Below, in pieces: positions 53,271-60,753 of a stretch of DNA of 64,000 bases. The stretch is from positions 248,001 to 312,000 of the forward strand of contig JAKOUY010000040.1 of NCBI GenBank assembly GCA_029782355.1, given 5' to 3'. Source of the DNA: Actinomycetes bacterium (GTDB lineage Bacteria > Actinomycetota > Acidimicrobiia > Acidimicrobiales > Ilumatobacteraceae). Made by a program: the position numbers and the translations under genes. Below the pieces are notes generated by a model. That model ran no database searches. It had not been told where the DNA came from and was given only the letters and a program-made list of their open reading frames with translations. Every line of letters begins with the position of its first letter. Position 1 is the first letter of the stretch.

Positions 53271-54385
53271 GCGTCGAGCCGCCCGGATTCGTCCCGCCCC
53301 CGTACCCCTACGACCGCCTCGACAAGCTGGTCGAGCTGGCCGGGGCCCTCCCGGGCGGTGCGGTCGACCTGTCGATCGGCACCCCGTGCGACCCGCCGAG
53401 CGAGGCGGTCGTCGCCGCCCTGGCCGCGTCGGACAGCGAGCGTGGCTACCCGCCGAGCATCGGCACCGATGCCCTGCGCCAGTCGATCCGCCGGTGGATC
53501 GATCGGCGGTTCACCGTCGACGTGCCGACCGGCCAGATCGCCGCGTGCGTCGGTACCAAGGAGTTCGTCGCCTCGACCCCGCACTACCTTCGACTGCGCC
53601 GGCCGGGCCGGGACACGGTGCTGTACCCGGCGATCGCCTATCCGACCTACGAGATGGGTGCGGTGTTCGCCGGATGCCGCGCCGTCGCCGTCCCGGTGGA
53701 CTCCGCCGGCGGGCTCGACGTCGAGGCCATCGAACCGGACGACGCCGCCCGGGCGGTCATGCTGTGGGTCAACAGTCCGTCCAACCCGACGGGCGCCCTG
53801 ACCGACCTGGCTGCCGCGGCCCGATGGGGCCGGGAGCACGACGTCCCGGTGTTCAGCGACGAGTGCTACGTCGAGTTCACCTGGAACGACCGGCCGCGGA
53901 CCATCCTCGAGCACGGCCTCGACGGCGTGGTCGCCGTGCACTCGCTGTCCAAGCGTTCCAACCTGGCCGGCGTGCGCGTCGGCTTCTACGCCGGCGATGC
54001 CGAGCTGGTCCACTACCTGCGCGAGGTTCGCAAGCACGCCGGATGCATGGTCCCCGGGCCGGCCCAGGCGGCCGGGGTGGTGGCCCTCGACGATGACGCC
54101 TCGGTGGCAGTCCAGCGCCAGCGGTATCGCCGCCGCCTGGAGCGTCTCGCCGGCGCGCTGTCGGCCTGGTCGGGCACGCCCGTCGGCATGCCGGCGGGTG
54201 GCTTCTACCTGTGGTTCGAGGCATCCGACGCCTGGGACCTCGCCGAGCGGCTGGCCCGCCAGGGCGGGGCGGTGATCTCGCCCGGGGAGTTCTACGGCGA
54301 AGCCGGAACCGGGCACGTGCGCGTCGCCGTGGTGCAGCCGGACGAGCGCCTCGCCCTCGTCGCCGAGCGGCTGGGGGTGGGGTGA
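53267..54385 (+). CDS. dapC: Succinyldiaminopimelate transaminase
   Basis: A 372-residue class I/II PLP aminotransferase of the actinobacterial DapC group, acting two steps before DapF in lysine synthesis. Features: VDLSIGTPCDPPSEAVVAAL, NSPSNPTGAL, FSDECYVEFTW and the PLP lysine in SLSKRSNLAGVRVGFYAG, plus the substrate arginine in GHVRVAVVQ. GTG 53267 overlaps the hflX stop as GTGA. Its neighbourhood with dapF supports DapC over other aminotransferases. Confidence 0.9.
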   Translation: MSVEPPGFVPPPYPYDRLDKLVELAGALPGGAVDLSIGTPCDPPSEAVVAALAASDSERGYPPSIGTDALRQSIRRWIDRRFTVDVPTGQIAACVGTKEFVASTPHYLRLRRPGRDTVLYPAIAYPTYEMGAVFAGCRAVAVPVDSAGGLDVEAIEPDDAARAVMLWVNSPSNPTGALTDLAAAARWGREHDVPVFSDECYVEFTWNDRPRTILEHGLDGVVAVHSLSKRSNLAGVRVGFYAGDAELVHYLREVRKHAGCMVPGPAQAAGVVALDDDASVAVQRQRYRRRLERLAGALSAWSGTPVGMPAGGFYLWFEASDAWDLAERLARQGGAVISPGEFYGEAGTGHVRVAVVQPDERLALVAERLGVG

Positions 54386-55254
54386 TGTCGATCCCCCCGC
54401 CGCCCCCACCCCCGCCGCCCCCGCCTCCACCTGGCCCGGGTTCCCGACCGGTCGGCCACGGAGCCCCCTCGCCGTCCTGGCCCGCCAGCCCACCTCCGCC
54501 CGGCGTCGTCCCGGCCGGGCCGGTGCAGCGCTCGCCGCGCCGGCGGATCTTCTGGTTCGGCCTTGCCGCCATCGTCGGCGGGCTGGCCGGCGGCGGCGCG
54601 CTCGGCCTGGCCGCCCAGCGACGGACCGATGACGCAGCCTCGCGGCTGGCCATCGCCCCGCCCGGCTGCATCACCACGTTGGACGTGTCCCACGGCGGGA
54701 CCTACAGCGTCTACCTGGTCACCCGGGCGCCATCCGCCGAGCTGACCGGACCGTGCGCCCCCGCCGGCTCCATCGACCACCACGGGTCGGCCGAGACCCC
54801 GGCGATGCGGCTCACCGACGCCACGGGGAGCGAGATCTTTCTGGTCGGCGCGGGAAGCGAGCACTACTCAACGGACACACACGCCGGGCGGCGGGTGGCC
54901 ACGTTCCAGGTCGACGGCGCGGGCACCCTGTCGTTGCAGGTCGCCCGCAGCGCCGACGGCATCGTCCTCGCCGTCGGCGAGCGGGCCCACGCCCCGGCGC
55001 GCGCCGCCCTGCCGATCCTGCTCGTCGGGGGCGGGCTGGCAGTCGGGGGGCCGGTGATCGGGCTGGGGATGATGATCGGAGGGCGGCGCCGCAAGGTCCG
55101 CCCGCAGGCCGGCCCGCTGATGGTCCCGGCCGCGCCACCGTCCGTTGCGCGGCCGGCGATCTCGCCCGTCGGGCCGCCGCCGAGCGCGCCACGCCCGACT
55201 CCCGTCCCACCGCCGCCCCCGCGGGCCAGTGGGTGGGGCGACCCGCCCGGCTGA
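54385..55254 (+). CDS. Proline-rich single-pass or two-pass membrane protein of unknown function
   Basis: A 289-residue protein I cannot name. It opens with a run of 13 prolines directly after MSI, then a Pro-rich cytoplasmic segment, a membrane helix (IFWFGLAAIVGGLAGGGALGLAA, about residue 53-75), an extracytoplasmic beta-rich domain of about 120 residues with two cysteines (PGCITTLDVSHGGTYSVYLVTR; TGPCAPAG), a second helix (LPILLVGGGLAVGGPVIGLGMMIGG) and a Pro-rich tail. The layout resembles actinobacterial envelope proteins. The polyproline run would need EF-P. It overlaps dapC by one base (TGATG) and converges on lexA. Confidence 0.7.
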   Translation: MSIPPPPPPPPPPPPPGPGSRPVGHGAPSPSWPASPPPPGVVPAGPVQRSPRRRIFWFGLAAIVGGLAGGGALGLAAQRRTDDAASRLAIAPPGCITTLDVSHGGTYSVYLVTRAPSAELTGPCAPAGSIDHHGSAETPAMRLTDATGSEIFLVGAGSEHYSTDTHAGRRVATFQVDGAGTLSLQVARSADGIVLAVGERAHAPARAALPILLVGGGLAVGGPVIGLGMMIGGRRRKVRPQAGPLMVPAAPPSVARPAISPVGPPPSAPRPTPVPPPPPRASGWGDPPG

Positions 55255-55264
55255 CCCGCCGGAC

Positions 55265-55900
55265 CTACAGGCGGCGCAGGACCGTGACCACCCGGCCGAA
55301 GATCTGCACCTCGTTCGCCGGGAAGGTCATCGGCGACAATCGGTCGTTGGCCGGCACCAGCGTGACCGTCCCGTCGCCGCCCGGTTGGTAGTACTTGACC
55401 GTGGCTTCCTCGCCGGGGATGCCGGCGATCACCATCTCGCCGCGCTCGGCCGTGGCCTGCGAGCGGGCGACCACGAAGTCGCCGTCGAGAATGCCCGCCT
55501 CGATCATCGACTCGCCACGGACACGCAGCATGAACAGCTCACCGGCGCCGGTGAAGTCCTCCGGCAGCGGGAACAGCTCCTCGACGTTCTCCTGGGCCAG
55601 CACATCGGTGCCGGCGGCGACGTCGCCGAGCAGCGGCACGTGGCGGACCGGCCGGCGCTCGATGGCCGCGCCCGACGTGGGGTCGAAGCGGACCTCGAGG
55701 GTCCGTGGCTTGCTGGCGTCGCGCTTCAGGAAGCCCATGCGCATCAGTGAGTTGAGGTGTGAGTGGACGGTGGACGGCGAGGTCAAGCCGACCGCCTCGC
55801 CGATCTCCCGCACGCTCGGCGGGTAGCCGCGCTCGCGCATGCTGGTCTCGATGACGTCGAGGATGCCCCGCTGGCGGGGCGTCAGGTGCTGATCGGTCAT
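55265..55900 (-). CDS. lexA: SOS repressor LexA
   Basis: A 211-residue repressor and self-cleaving protease. The winged helix HTH is in PSVREIGEAVGLTSPSTVHSHLNSL (about residues 27-50). The autocleavage Ala-Gly is in VAAGTDVLA (about 99), the catalytic Ser in RGESMIEAGI and the Lys in EEATVKYY. ATG 55900 is chosen because TACGCT on the minus strand (55907-55912) lies 6 bp upstream. A near-perfect LexA box at 55933-55946 overlaps its -35 zone, consistent with autoregulation. Confidence 0.97.
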   Translation of the reverse strand: MTDQHLTPRQRGILDVIETSMRERGYPPSVREIGEAVGLTSPSTVHSHLNSLMRMGFLKRDASKPRTLEVRFDPTSGAAIERRPVRHVPLLGDVAAGTDVLAQENVEELFPLPEDFTGAGELFMLRVRGESMIEAGILDGDFVVARSQATAERGEMVIAGIPGEEATVKYYQPGGDGTVTLVPANDRLSPMTFPANEVQIFGRVVTVLRRL

Positions 55901-55906
55901 CGCCCC

Positions 55907-55946
55907 AGCGTACGCCCGTTCGCCTCCGAGGTCAAACATCTGTTCG
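55907..55946 (-). promoter_or_regulatory. Autoregulated lexA promoter
   Basis: Minus-strand -10 TACGCT at 55907-55912 and a LexA box with one mismatch (plus-strand CAAAC-ATCT-GTTCG, 55933-55946) where a -35 would lie. Confidence 0.65.
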
Positions 55947-55965
55947 GGGATCCACGGTTCGACGG

Positions 55966-56017
55966 TTGACACGAACGAGTGTTCGTGATTGACTGCGAAC
56001 GAGCGTTCGGGTACGAG
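55966..56017 (+). promoter_or_regulatory. SOS promoter region of LysM gene with two LexA boxes
   Basis: TTGACA (55966-55971) is followed by LexA box CGAAC-GAGT-GTTCG (55972-55985); TTGACT (55989-55994) is followed by box CGAAC-GAGC-GTTCG (55996-56009) and, 17 bp on, TACGAG (56012-56017). The second set has the same geometry as the recA promoter. The boxes are 24 bp apart centre to centre. Confidence 0.8.
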
Positions 56018-56075
56018 CGTTCGAATCGATCCCCCGGCAACCGTGCCACACCCCCTCGGCACACTGCCCGGCATC

Positions 56076-56123
56076 GAGCACCTGACCGAACATCCGACCG
56101 AGCACCTGACCGAACACCTGACC
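56076..56123. repeat. 12-bp tandem repeats in the LysM-gene leader
   Basis: Four 12-bp units of the type GARCACCTGACC (second unit degenerate) lie between the SOS promoter and the ribosome site. Read in the frame of the gene they would give a HLTE repeat. Confidence 0.85.
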
Positions 56124-56138
56124 GAATCGGAGCGCACC

Positions 56139-56588
56139 ATGGCCATCGCCACCGTCACCCCCGCACCCCGCCGGGCGTCGGACCGTCCTGCGGCGCGCTG
56201 TCAGCGCCCGGCTCGTCCGGCCGCTCCGTTCGTCGTCGTCCCGCTGCGCCCGGCCGGCCGTCGCCGCCCAGGTGGGCGCCACGATCGCCCCACCCACCAG
56301 ACCTACGTCCGTCGGCGGCTGGTGGTCGCGCTGGCCCTGGCCACGGCGGTCCTCGGCCTGACCGGCGCCGGGTGGCAGGTCGCGAGCCGTGGGGGCGTCC
56401 CTGCCTCCGCCCCCACGGCTCGCCAGCACGCCGCGGCCATCACCTACGTGGTCCGCCCCGGCGAGACCCTGTGGTCGATCGCCCTGCGCCACCACGGGTC
56501 GACGCCGACGATGGCGTACGTCGATCGTCTGGTGCGGCTGAACCACGGGGTCGGCATCGACGCCGGCCAGGTGATCACCCTGCCGTAG
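56139..56588 (+). CDS. LysM-domain membrane-anchored protein, probable SOS division inhibitor
   Basis: A 149-residue protein with a basic N-terminal region, one membrane helix (VVALALATAVLGLTGAG, about residue 62-78) and a C-terminal LysM domain (TYVVRPGETLWSIALRHHGSTPTMAYVDRLVRLNHGVGIDAGQVITLP). It is transcribed away from lexA through two LexA boxes. The same arrangement is known for Bacillus yneA, Corynebacterium divS and mycobacterial Rv2719c (ChiZ), which delay septation during DNA damage; the role here is inferred. ATG 56139 has GGAG 7 bp upstream. Confidence 0.82.
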   Translation: MAIATVTPAPRRASDRPAARCQRPARPAAPFVVVPLRPAGRRRPGGRHDRPTHQTYVRRRLVVALALATAVLGLTGAGWQVASRGGVPASAPTARQHAAAITYVVRPGETLWSIALRHHGSTPTMAYVDRLVRLNHGVGIDAGQVITLP

Positions 56589-56613
56589 CCCGTCCGGTGA
56601 GCGGGTGGCGGGG

Positions 56614-56619
56614 TAACCT
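56614..56619 (+). promoter_or_regulatory. -10 element of nrdR
   Basis: TAACCT lies 7 bp before ATG 56627. Confidence 0.5.
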
Positions 56620-56626
56620 CGCCGGA

Positions 56627-57082
56627 ATGCGTTGCCCGCGTTGCCGGACGGTGGACACCAAGGTGATCGACTCCCGGGATGCCGAGGAGGGGTCCACCAT
56701 CCGTCGCCGGCGGGCCTGTCCGAGCTGCCAGTTCCGGTTCACCACCTACGAGCGACTCGAGGAATCGCCGCTTGCGGTGGTCAAGTCCAGCGGTCGCAAG
56801 GAGCCGTTCGACCAGAGCAAGATCGTCGCCGGGGTCGCCGCGGCCTGCAAGGGTCGGCCGGTCCCGGGCGATCAGATCGCCCGCCTCGCCGTGGAGATCG
56901 AGGACCGTGCCCGGCTGCGCGGCGGCGAGGTCAGCACCCAGCAGATCGGCCATGACGTCCTCGACCGGTTGCGCGACCTCGACGACGTCGCCTACCTGCG
57001 ATTCGCCTCGGTCTACAAGGACTTCGGCGACGCCAGCGACTTCCAGCGCGAGCTGGGACTGCTGAAGAAGCAGCGCCGCTGA
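56627..57082 (+). CDS. nrdR: Transcriptional repressor NrdR
   Basis: A 151-residue repressor of ribonucleotide reductase genes. It has the zinc ribbon (CPRC...CPSC, residues 3-34) for DNA binding and an ATP-cone domain (VVKSSGRKEPFDQSKIVAGVAAACKGRPV) that senses ATP/dATP. The length and RRRRACPSCQFRFTTYERLE motif are canonical. Its expected target nrdJ lies 3.8 kb downstream with a palindrome on its promoter. It converges on the RibD-like gene. Confidence 0.97.
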   Translation: MRCPRCRTVDTKVIDSRDAEEGSTIRRRRACPSCQFRFTTYERLEESPLAVVKSSGRKEPFDQSKIVAGVAAACKGRPVPGDQIARLAVEIEDRARLRGGEVSTQQIGHDVLDRLRDLDDVAYLRFASVYKDFGDASDFQRELGLLKKQRR

Positions 57083-57086
57083 TCGG

Positions 57087-57764
57087 TCATCCGCCGGCTC
57101 GCCCACCCCGACGCAGCCAGCGGGCGAACAGGAACCCGTCGTCCTCCACGAGCTGACCGAGCTCGAAGCGCCGCCCGATCCGGCCGGCGTCGGCGACGAC
57201 CCGTGCACCTGGCCCACCCGCCAGCATCGGCGAGACGGTCACGTTCAGCTCGTCGAGCAGGTCGGCTTCGGCCAGCGCGGCGTTCAGCGTCGGGCCACCC
57301 TCGGCTTGGACCACGGCGGCGTCGATCTGCGCCATGGCCAGGCGGAGGTCGACCCGGTCATGACCGGCGCGGAGCACTTCGACGCCGGCCGGGGTGTCGG
57401 CCGTGTCGGGAGCCACCAGGTATCCCGCACCGCTGCGGAACAGCTCCGAGCCGGCGTCGACCCGCCCGGAGTTGGTGACCACGGCGATTCGCTGGCCGGG
57501 CTTCCTGGGCGGCCCGTAGCCCTCGGCGCGGGCCGTGCCGGCACCGACCAGGACGACGTCGGCCACCCGCCGCAAGGCACCGAGCATGGCGACGTCGGTC
57601 GGCCCGGACAGGCCGCCGGACCGGTCGTCGAGGGCCGTCGAACCGTCGATGCTGGCGATCATGCACAGCGCCACCCACGGGCGGCCGGCGGGTCGGGGGC
57701 GGCTCCAGGCGGCCGCCTCGTCGACAGTGAGCTCGGTGGCCGGGCCGGGCAGGAGCCGGCGCAT
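57087..57764 (-). CDS. RibD C-terminal-like pyrimidine/dihydrofolate reductase family protein
   Basis: A 225-residue stand-alone RibD-C/DHFR-like reductase, similar in kind to mycobacterial Rv2671. Signature parts are RPWVALCMIASIDGSTALDDRSGGLSGPTDVAMLGALRRVADVVLVGAGTARAEGYG for NADPH binding and QAEGGPTLNAALAEADLLDELNVTVSPMLAGG. No deaminase domain is present. It may reduce a riboflavin precursor or act in folate metabolism. Its ATG is 3 bp after the stop of the MhuD-like gene, so the two form an operon. Confidence 0.88.
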   Translation of the reverse strand: MRRLLPGPATELTVDEAAAWSRPRPAGRPWVALCMIASIDGSTALDDRSGGLSGPTDVAMLGALRRVADVVLVGAGTARAEGYGPPRKPGQRIAVVTNSGRVDAGSELFRSGAGYLVAPDTADTPAGVEVLRAGHDRVDLRLAMAQIDAAVVQAEGGPTLNAALAEADLLDELNVTVSPMLAGGPGARVVADAGRIGRRFELGQLVEDDGFLFARWLRRGGRAGG

Positions 57765-57767
57765 CGC

Positions 57768-58109
57768 TCAGCCGGCGGGGCTGGTGTCGGCGGGCTTGAC
57801 GACGTGCTGGACCACCTCGAAGGCCAGCAGGGTGGCGCCCTTCGACACCGGCCGGGGGGCCGCGCCGGCACCCGGGCCGGTGTGACCGTGCTGGAAGGCC
57901 TGGCTGTTCATCCAGTTCTGGAACGAGTCCTCGCTGTCCCAGCGGGTGTAGACGAAGTAGCGAGTCTCGCCGGCCACCGGGCGCAGCAGCTGGAAGTCCT
58001 CGAAGCCGGGCATCTGCTCCACGCTGCGGGCCCGGGCGGCGAAGCGCTGCTCGAGTTCGGGGCCGGCGCCGGCAGGCACGTCGATGGCATTGATCTTGAC
58101 CACGCTCAT
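57768..58109 (-). CDS. MhuD-like haem-degrading monooxygenase (ABM fold)
   Basis: A 113-residue antibiotic-biosynthesis-monooxygenase-fold protein. The start VVKINAIDVPAGAGPELEQRF and FQLLRPVAGETRYFVYTRWDSEDSFQNW closely match the M. tuberculosis haem oxygenase MhuD as I recall it, with the catalytic Asn at residue 7 and Trp at 66. The haem-ligand histidine region reads AFQHGH (H74 and H76) rather than a single H75, so the ligand register is uncertain. It would release iron from haem. A tail rich in Pro/Gly/Ala separates the last strand. Confidence 0.8.
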   Translation of the reverse strand: MSVVKINAIDVPAGAGPELEQRFAARARSVEQMPGFEDFQLLRPVAGETRYFVYTRWDSEDSFQNWMNSQAFQHGHTGPGAGAAPRPVSKGATLLAFEVVQHVVKPADTSPAG

Positions 58110-58163
58110 CACGCCATCCTGGCCGGGCCACGGTGCGGGCGGCAAGGCGTGCGACAATGACCC

Positions 58164-60443
58164 ATGGCACCCGACGAGCCCCGACCGAGCACCGAGCGGA
58201 TCGCCTTCCGGACCTGCCCGCTGTGCGAGGCGACGTGCGGGCTGGAGATCACCGTGCGGGGCGACACTGTGGTGCGGATCCGCGGTGATCGCCACGACGT
58301 GTTCAGCGCCGGGTTCATCTGCCCGAAGGGGTCGACGCTCAAGCAGCTCCACGACGATCCCGATCGGCTGCGCGGCCCACTGGTCCGCCGCGACGGGGTG
58401 CACGTCGAGGTCAGCTGGGCCGAGGCCTGGGCGGAGGTCGAGCGCCGGCTCACCGAGGTGATCGACCGCCACGGTCGCCAGGCCATCGCCACCTACCACG
58501 GCAACCCGGTGGCCCACAGCCTCGGGGCCATGCTGTTCGGCCGCCCGTTCAGCCAGGCGCTGGCCAATCCGGTGCGGTTCACCGCCTCGACGGTGGACCA
58601 GTGGCCGCGCCAGGTGGCGGCGGGCCATGTGTTCGGTTCGCCCGTCGCCGTGCCGGTGCCCGACCTCGATCGCACCGACCTGCTCGTCGTCATCGGGGCC
58701 AACCCGATGGTCTCCAACGGCAGCCTGTGCACCACACCGGACGTCCCCGGGCGGCTGGCCGCGCTGCGCGCCCGGGGCGGGACGCTCGTGGTCCTCGACC
58801 CGGTGCGGACCCGGACGGCGCAGGAGGCCGACTGGTGGCTGCCGATCCGCCCGGGCACCGACGCCCTGGCCCTGGCCGCGGTGGTCAACTCGCTGGCCGC
58901 CGCCGGCCGGATCGACCCGGGGGAGCACCTGGCCGGCCACGTCGACGGTCTGGACGAGGCGGTGGCGGCCGTGGCCGGCCTGACCGCCGAGTCGGTGGCC
59001 GACGTCACCGGCATTCCGGCGACCGACATGCACCGCCTGGCGGGGATGCTGGCCGATGCGCCGAGCGCGGTCGTCTACGGCCGGATCGGCACCACCACCG
59101 CCGGATTCGGCACGGTGACGTCGTGGTTGATCGACCTGGTCAACACGGTGACCGGCAACCTCGATCGTCCGGGCGGGGCGATGTTCGCCGAGCCGGCGGC
59201 CAGCCCGGTCGGCGGCGGCTCGGGCGGTCGGCGAGGCTTCCACGCTGGCAGCCGGCGCAGCCGGGTCAGCGGTCATCCGGTGGTGCTCGGCGAGCACCCG
59301 GCGGCGGCGATGGCCGAGGAGATCGTCACCCCCGGGGAGGGCCAGCTGCGCGCCCTGATCACGGTCGCCGGCAACCCGGTGCTGTCCACGCCTCACGGGG
59401 CCGCGCTCGACGCCGCGCTCGACGAGCTCGAGTTGATGATCGCCGTCGACATCTACCTCAACGAGACGACCCGCCACGCCGACATCGTCCTGCCACCACC
59501 CTCGGCGCTGCAGCGCAGTCACTTCGACGCGGCCCTGGCCCCGTTCTTCGTTCGCAACGTGGCCAACTACAGCCCGGCGGTGCTCCCGCTGGAGCCCGGC
59601 CGGCCCGACGAGTGGGAGATCCTCGCCAAGCTGGCCTTGATCGCCCAGGGTGCCGGGGCCGAGGCCGATCCGGACGTCGTCACCGGGCTGGCAGTCGCCG
59701 GCCTGGTGCGTTCGGCCACGCAGGACGATGCATCGGTCGTTGCCGGCCGTGATCCCGACGAGCTGATCGCCCTGATCGGGGATCGTCGCGGACCGGAGGC
59801 GCTGCTCGACGTGATGGTCCAACTGGGGCCGTACGGAGCCGCGTTCGGAGCCCGTCCGGACGGGCTGACCCTCGACCGGCTGATCGAACATCCGCACGGC
59901 ATCGACCTCGGTCCGCTGCGCCCGCGCCTGCCGGGTCTCCTGCGGACCGCCAGCGGGCGGGTGGAGCTCGCTCCACCGGCGGTCCTGGTCGACCTCGAGC
60001 GGGTGCGCGCCGAGTTGCTCGGCGGGGCTCGGCAGCGGGGGCCCGGCTCGGCGTTGCTGGTCGGCCGGCGCCACCTGCGCAGCAACAACTCGTGGATGCA
60101 CAACGTGTCCGTGCTGGTGTCCGGACGGCCGCGATGCACGCTGCTGGTGCACCCGGACGACGCGGCGGCGTGGGGCGTGCTCGACGGTGGCGTCGCCCGG
60201 GTGACCAGCCGGGTGGGCAGTGTGGAGGTCCCGGTGGAGGTGACCGACGAGATCCGCCCGGGCGTGGTCAGCCTGCCGCACGGCTGGGGCCACGGGGTCG
60301 ACGGGACCCGCCTGCGGGTCGCCGCCGAGCACGCCGGGGTGAACAGCAACCTGCTGACCGACGACCGGGCGATCGATCCGCTGTCGGCCACCTCGACGCT
60401 GAACGCCATCCCGGTCCAGGTCAGCCCGGTGGGTGGACGCTGA
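58164..60443 (+). CDS. Molybdopterin-dependent oxidoreductase (DMSO reductase family)
   Basis: A 759-residue enzyme with an N-terminal [4Fe-4S] motif CPLCEATCGLEI plus FICPKGSTLKQLHDDPDRL, molybdopterin domains (NPMVSNGSLCTTPD; LDPVRTRTAQEADWWLPIRPGTDALALAAV; YGRIGTTTAGFGTVTSWLIDLVNTVTGNLDRPGGAMF) and a C-terminal molydopterin-binding domain (NSWMHNVSVLV; GWGHGVDGTRLRVAAEHAGVNSNLLTDD). No Cys or Sec is obvious at the Mo ligand position (TASTVDQWP), so reaction is unknown. No signal peptide or partner subunit is visible. Length is normal for single-subunit assimilatory-type members. Confidence 0.88.
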   Translation: MAPDEPRPSTERIAFRTCPLCEATCGLEITVRGDTVVRIRGDRHDVFSAGFICPKGSTLKQLHDDPDRLRGPLVRRDGVHVEVSWAEAWAEVERRLTEVIDRHGRQAIATYHGNPVAHSLGAMLFGRPFSQALANPVRFTASTVDQWPRQVAAGHVFGSPVAVPVPDLDRTDLLVVIGANPMVSNGSLCTTPDVPGRLAALRARGGTLVVLDPVRTRTAQEADWWLPIRPGTDALALAAVVNSLAAAGRIDPGEHLAGHVDGLDEAVAAVAGLTAESVADVTGIPATDMHRLAGMLADAPSAVVYGRIGTTTAGFGTVTSWLIDLVNTVTGNLDRPGGAMFAEPAASPVGGGSGGRRGFHAGSRRSRVSGHPVVLGEHPAAAMAEEIVTPGEGQLRALITVAGNPVLSTPHGAALDAALDELELMIAVDIYLNETTRHADIVLPPPSALQRSHFDAALAPFFVRNVANYSPAVLPLEPGRPDEWEILAKLALIAQGAGAEADPDVVTGLAVAGLVRSATQDDASVVAGRDPDELIALIGDRRGPEALLDVMVQLGPYGAAFGARPDGLTLDRLIEHPHGIDLGPLRPRLPGLLRTASGRVELAPPAVLVDLERVRAELLGGARQRGPGSALLVGRRHLRSNNSWMHNVSVLVSGRPRCTLLVHPDDAAAWGVLDGGVARVTSRVGSVEVPVEVTDEIRPGVVSLPHGWGHGVDGTRLRVAAEHAGVNSNLLTDDRAIDPLSATSTLNAIPVQVSPVGGR

Positions 60444-60625
60444 CCGTCCCCGGTCCAGCTGTGGACAACCCTGTGGACCGACGTGGGCATTCACCCCGAC
60501 GGTGCGGTCCGGTCACTCGTCGTTCACCCAGCCACCCACACCTCGCCCACAGGAGGGTGGGCGCCAATTCACAGGGTTGTCCTCTTTCGATGCACAAGGA
60601 CATGGCCGTAACCTGGGTGGCGGTT
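60444..60625. promoter_or_regulatory. DnaA-box-like repeats and hairpin upstream of nrdJ
   Basis: Gene-free. TGTGGACAA (60460-60468) is the complement of the actinobacterial DnaA box TTGTCCACA; a weaker copy follows at 60472-60480. GGACAACCCTGTG (60463-60475) is repeated inverted and perfect at 60570-60582. Between them CGCCCAC-AGGAGG-GTGGGCG (60544-60563) forms a 7-bp hairpin. A TAACCT hexamer is at 60609-60614. Confidence 0.6.
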
Positions 60626-60746
60626 CGTCGGCGGCACGGAGCGTGGATGGACAGCAGCGGGTGAGGGCAACGGTCCAGACGGGCCGCGCCGGCGCCTCCT
60701 GCTGGGGAGGCAAGGTCCCAGGACCTGCGACTCCGTGCCGCCGACG
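60626..60746 (+). ncRNA. Candidate structured RNA element before nrdJ
   Basis: A perfect 16-bp stem (CGTCGGCGGCACGGAG, 60626-60641, with its complement at 60731-60746) closes an 89-nt interior containing two further hairpins: GCCTCC/GGAGGC at 60694-60711 and AGGTC/GACCT at 60713-60726. A -10-like TAACCT ends 11 bp before it. I looked for cobalamin, SRP, RNase P and tmRNA signatures and found none. It could be a small RNA, a leader element or an inverted-repeat remnant; strand is a guess. Confidence 0.4.
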
Positions 60747-60753
60747 GAGACGC

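Noticed and set aside
55989-56138. 50-codon N-terminal extension of the LysM protein from TTG 55989
   Set aside because: That TTG is part of a -35 element and the region contains the LexA box and transcription start; ATG 56139 has a ribosome site.
60444-60625. Chromosomal replication origin
   Set aside because: Only one perfect and two weak DnaA boxes, no dnaA, dnaN or parAB genes nearby and no AT-rich unwinding tract.
60626-60746. SRP RNA, RNase P RNA or tmRNA
   Set aside because: The conserved SRP GGAAGNAGC loop, the RNase P core and a tRNA-like tmRNA end are all missing.
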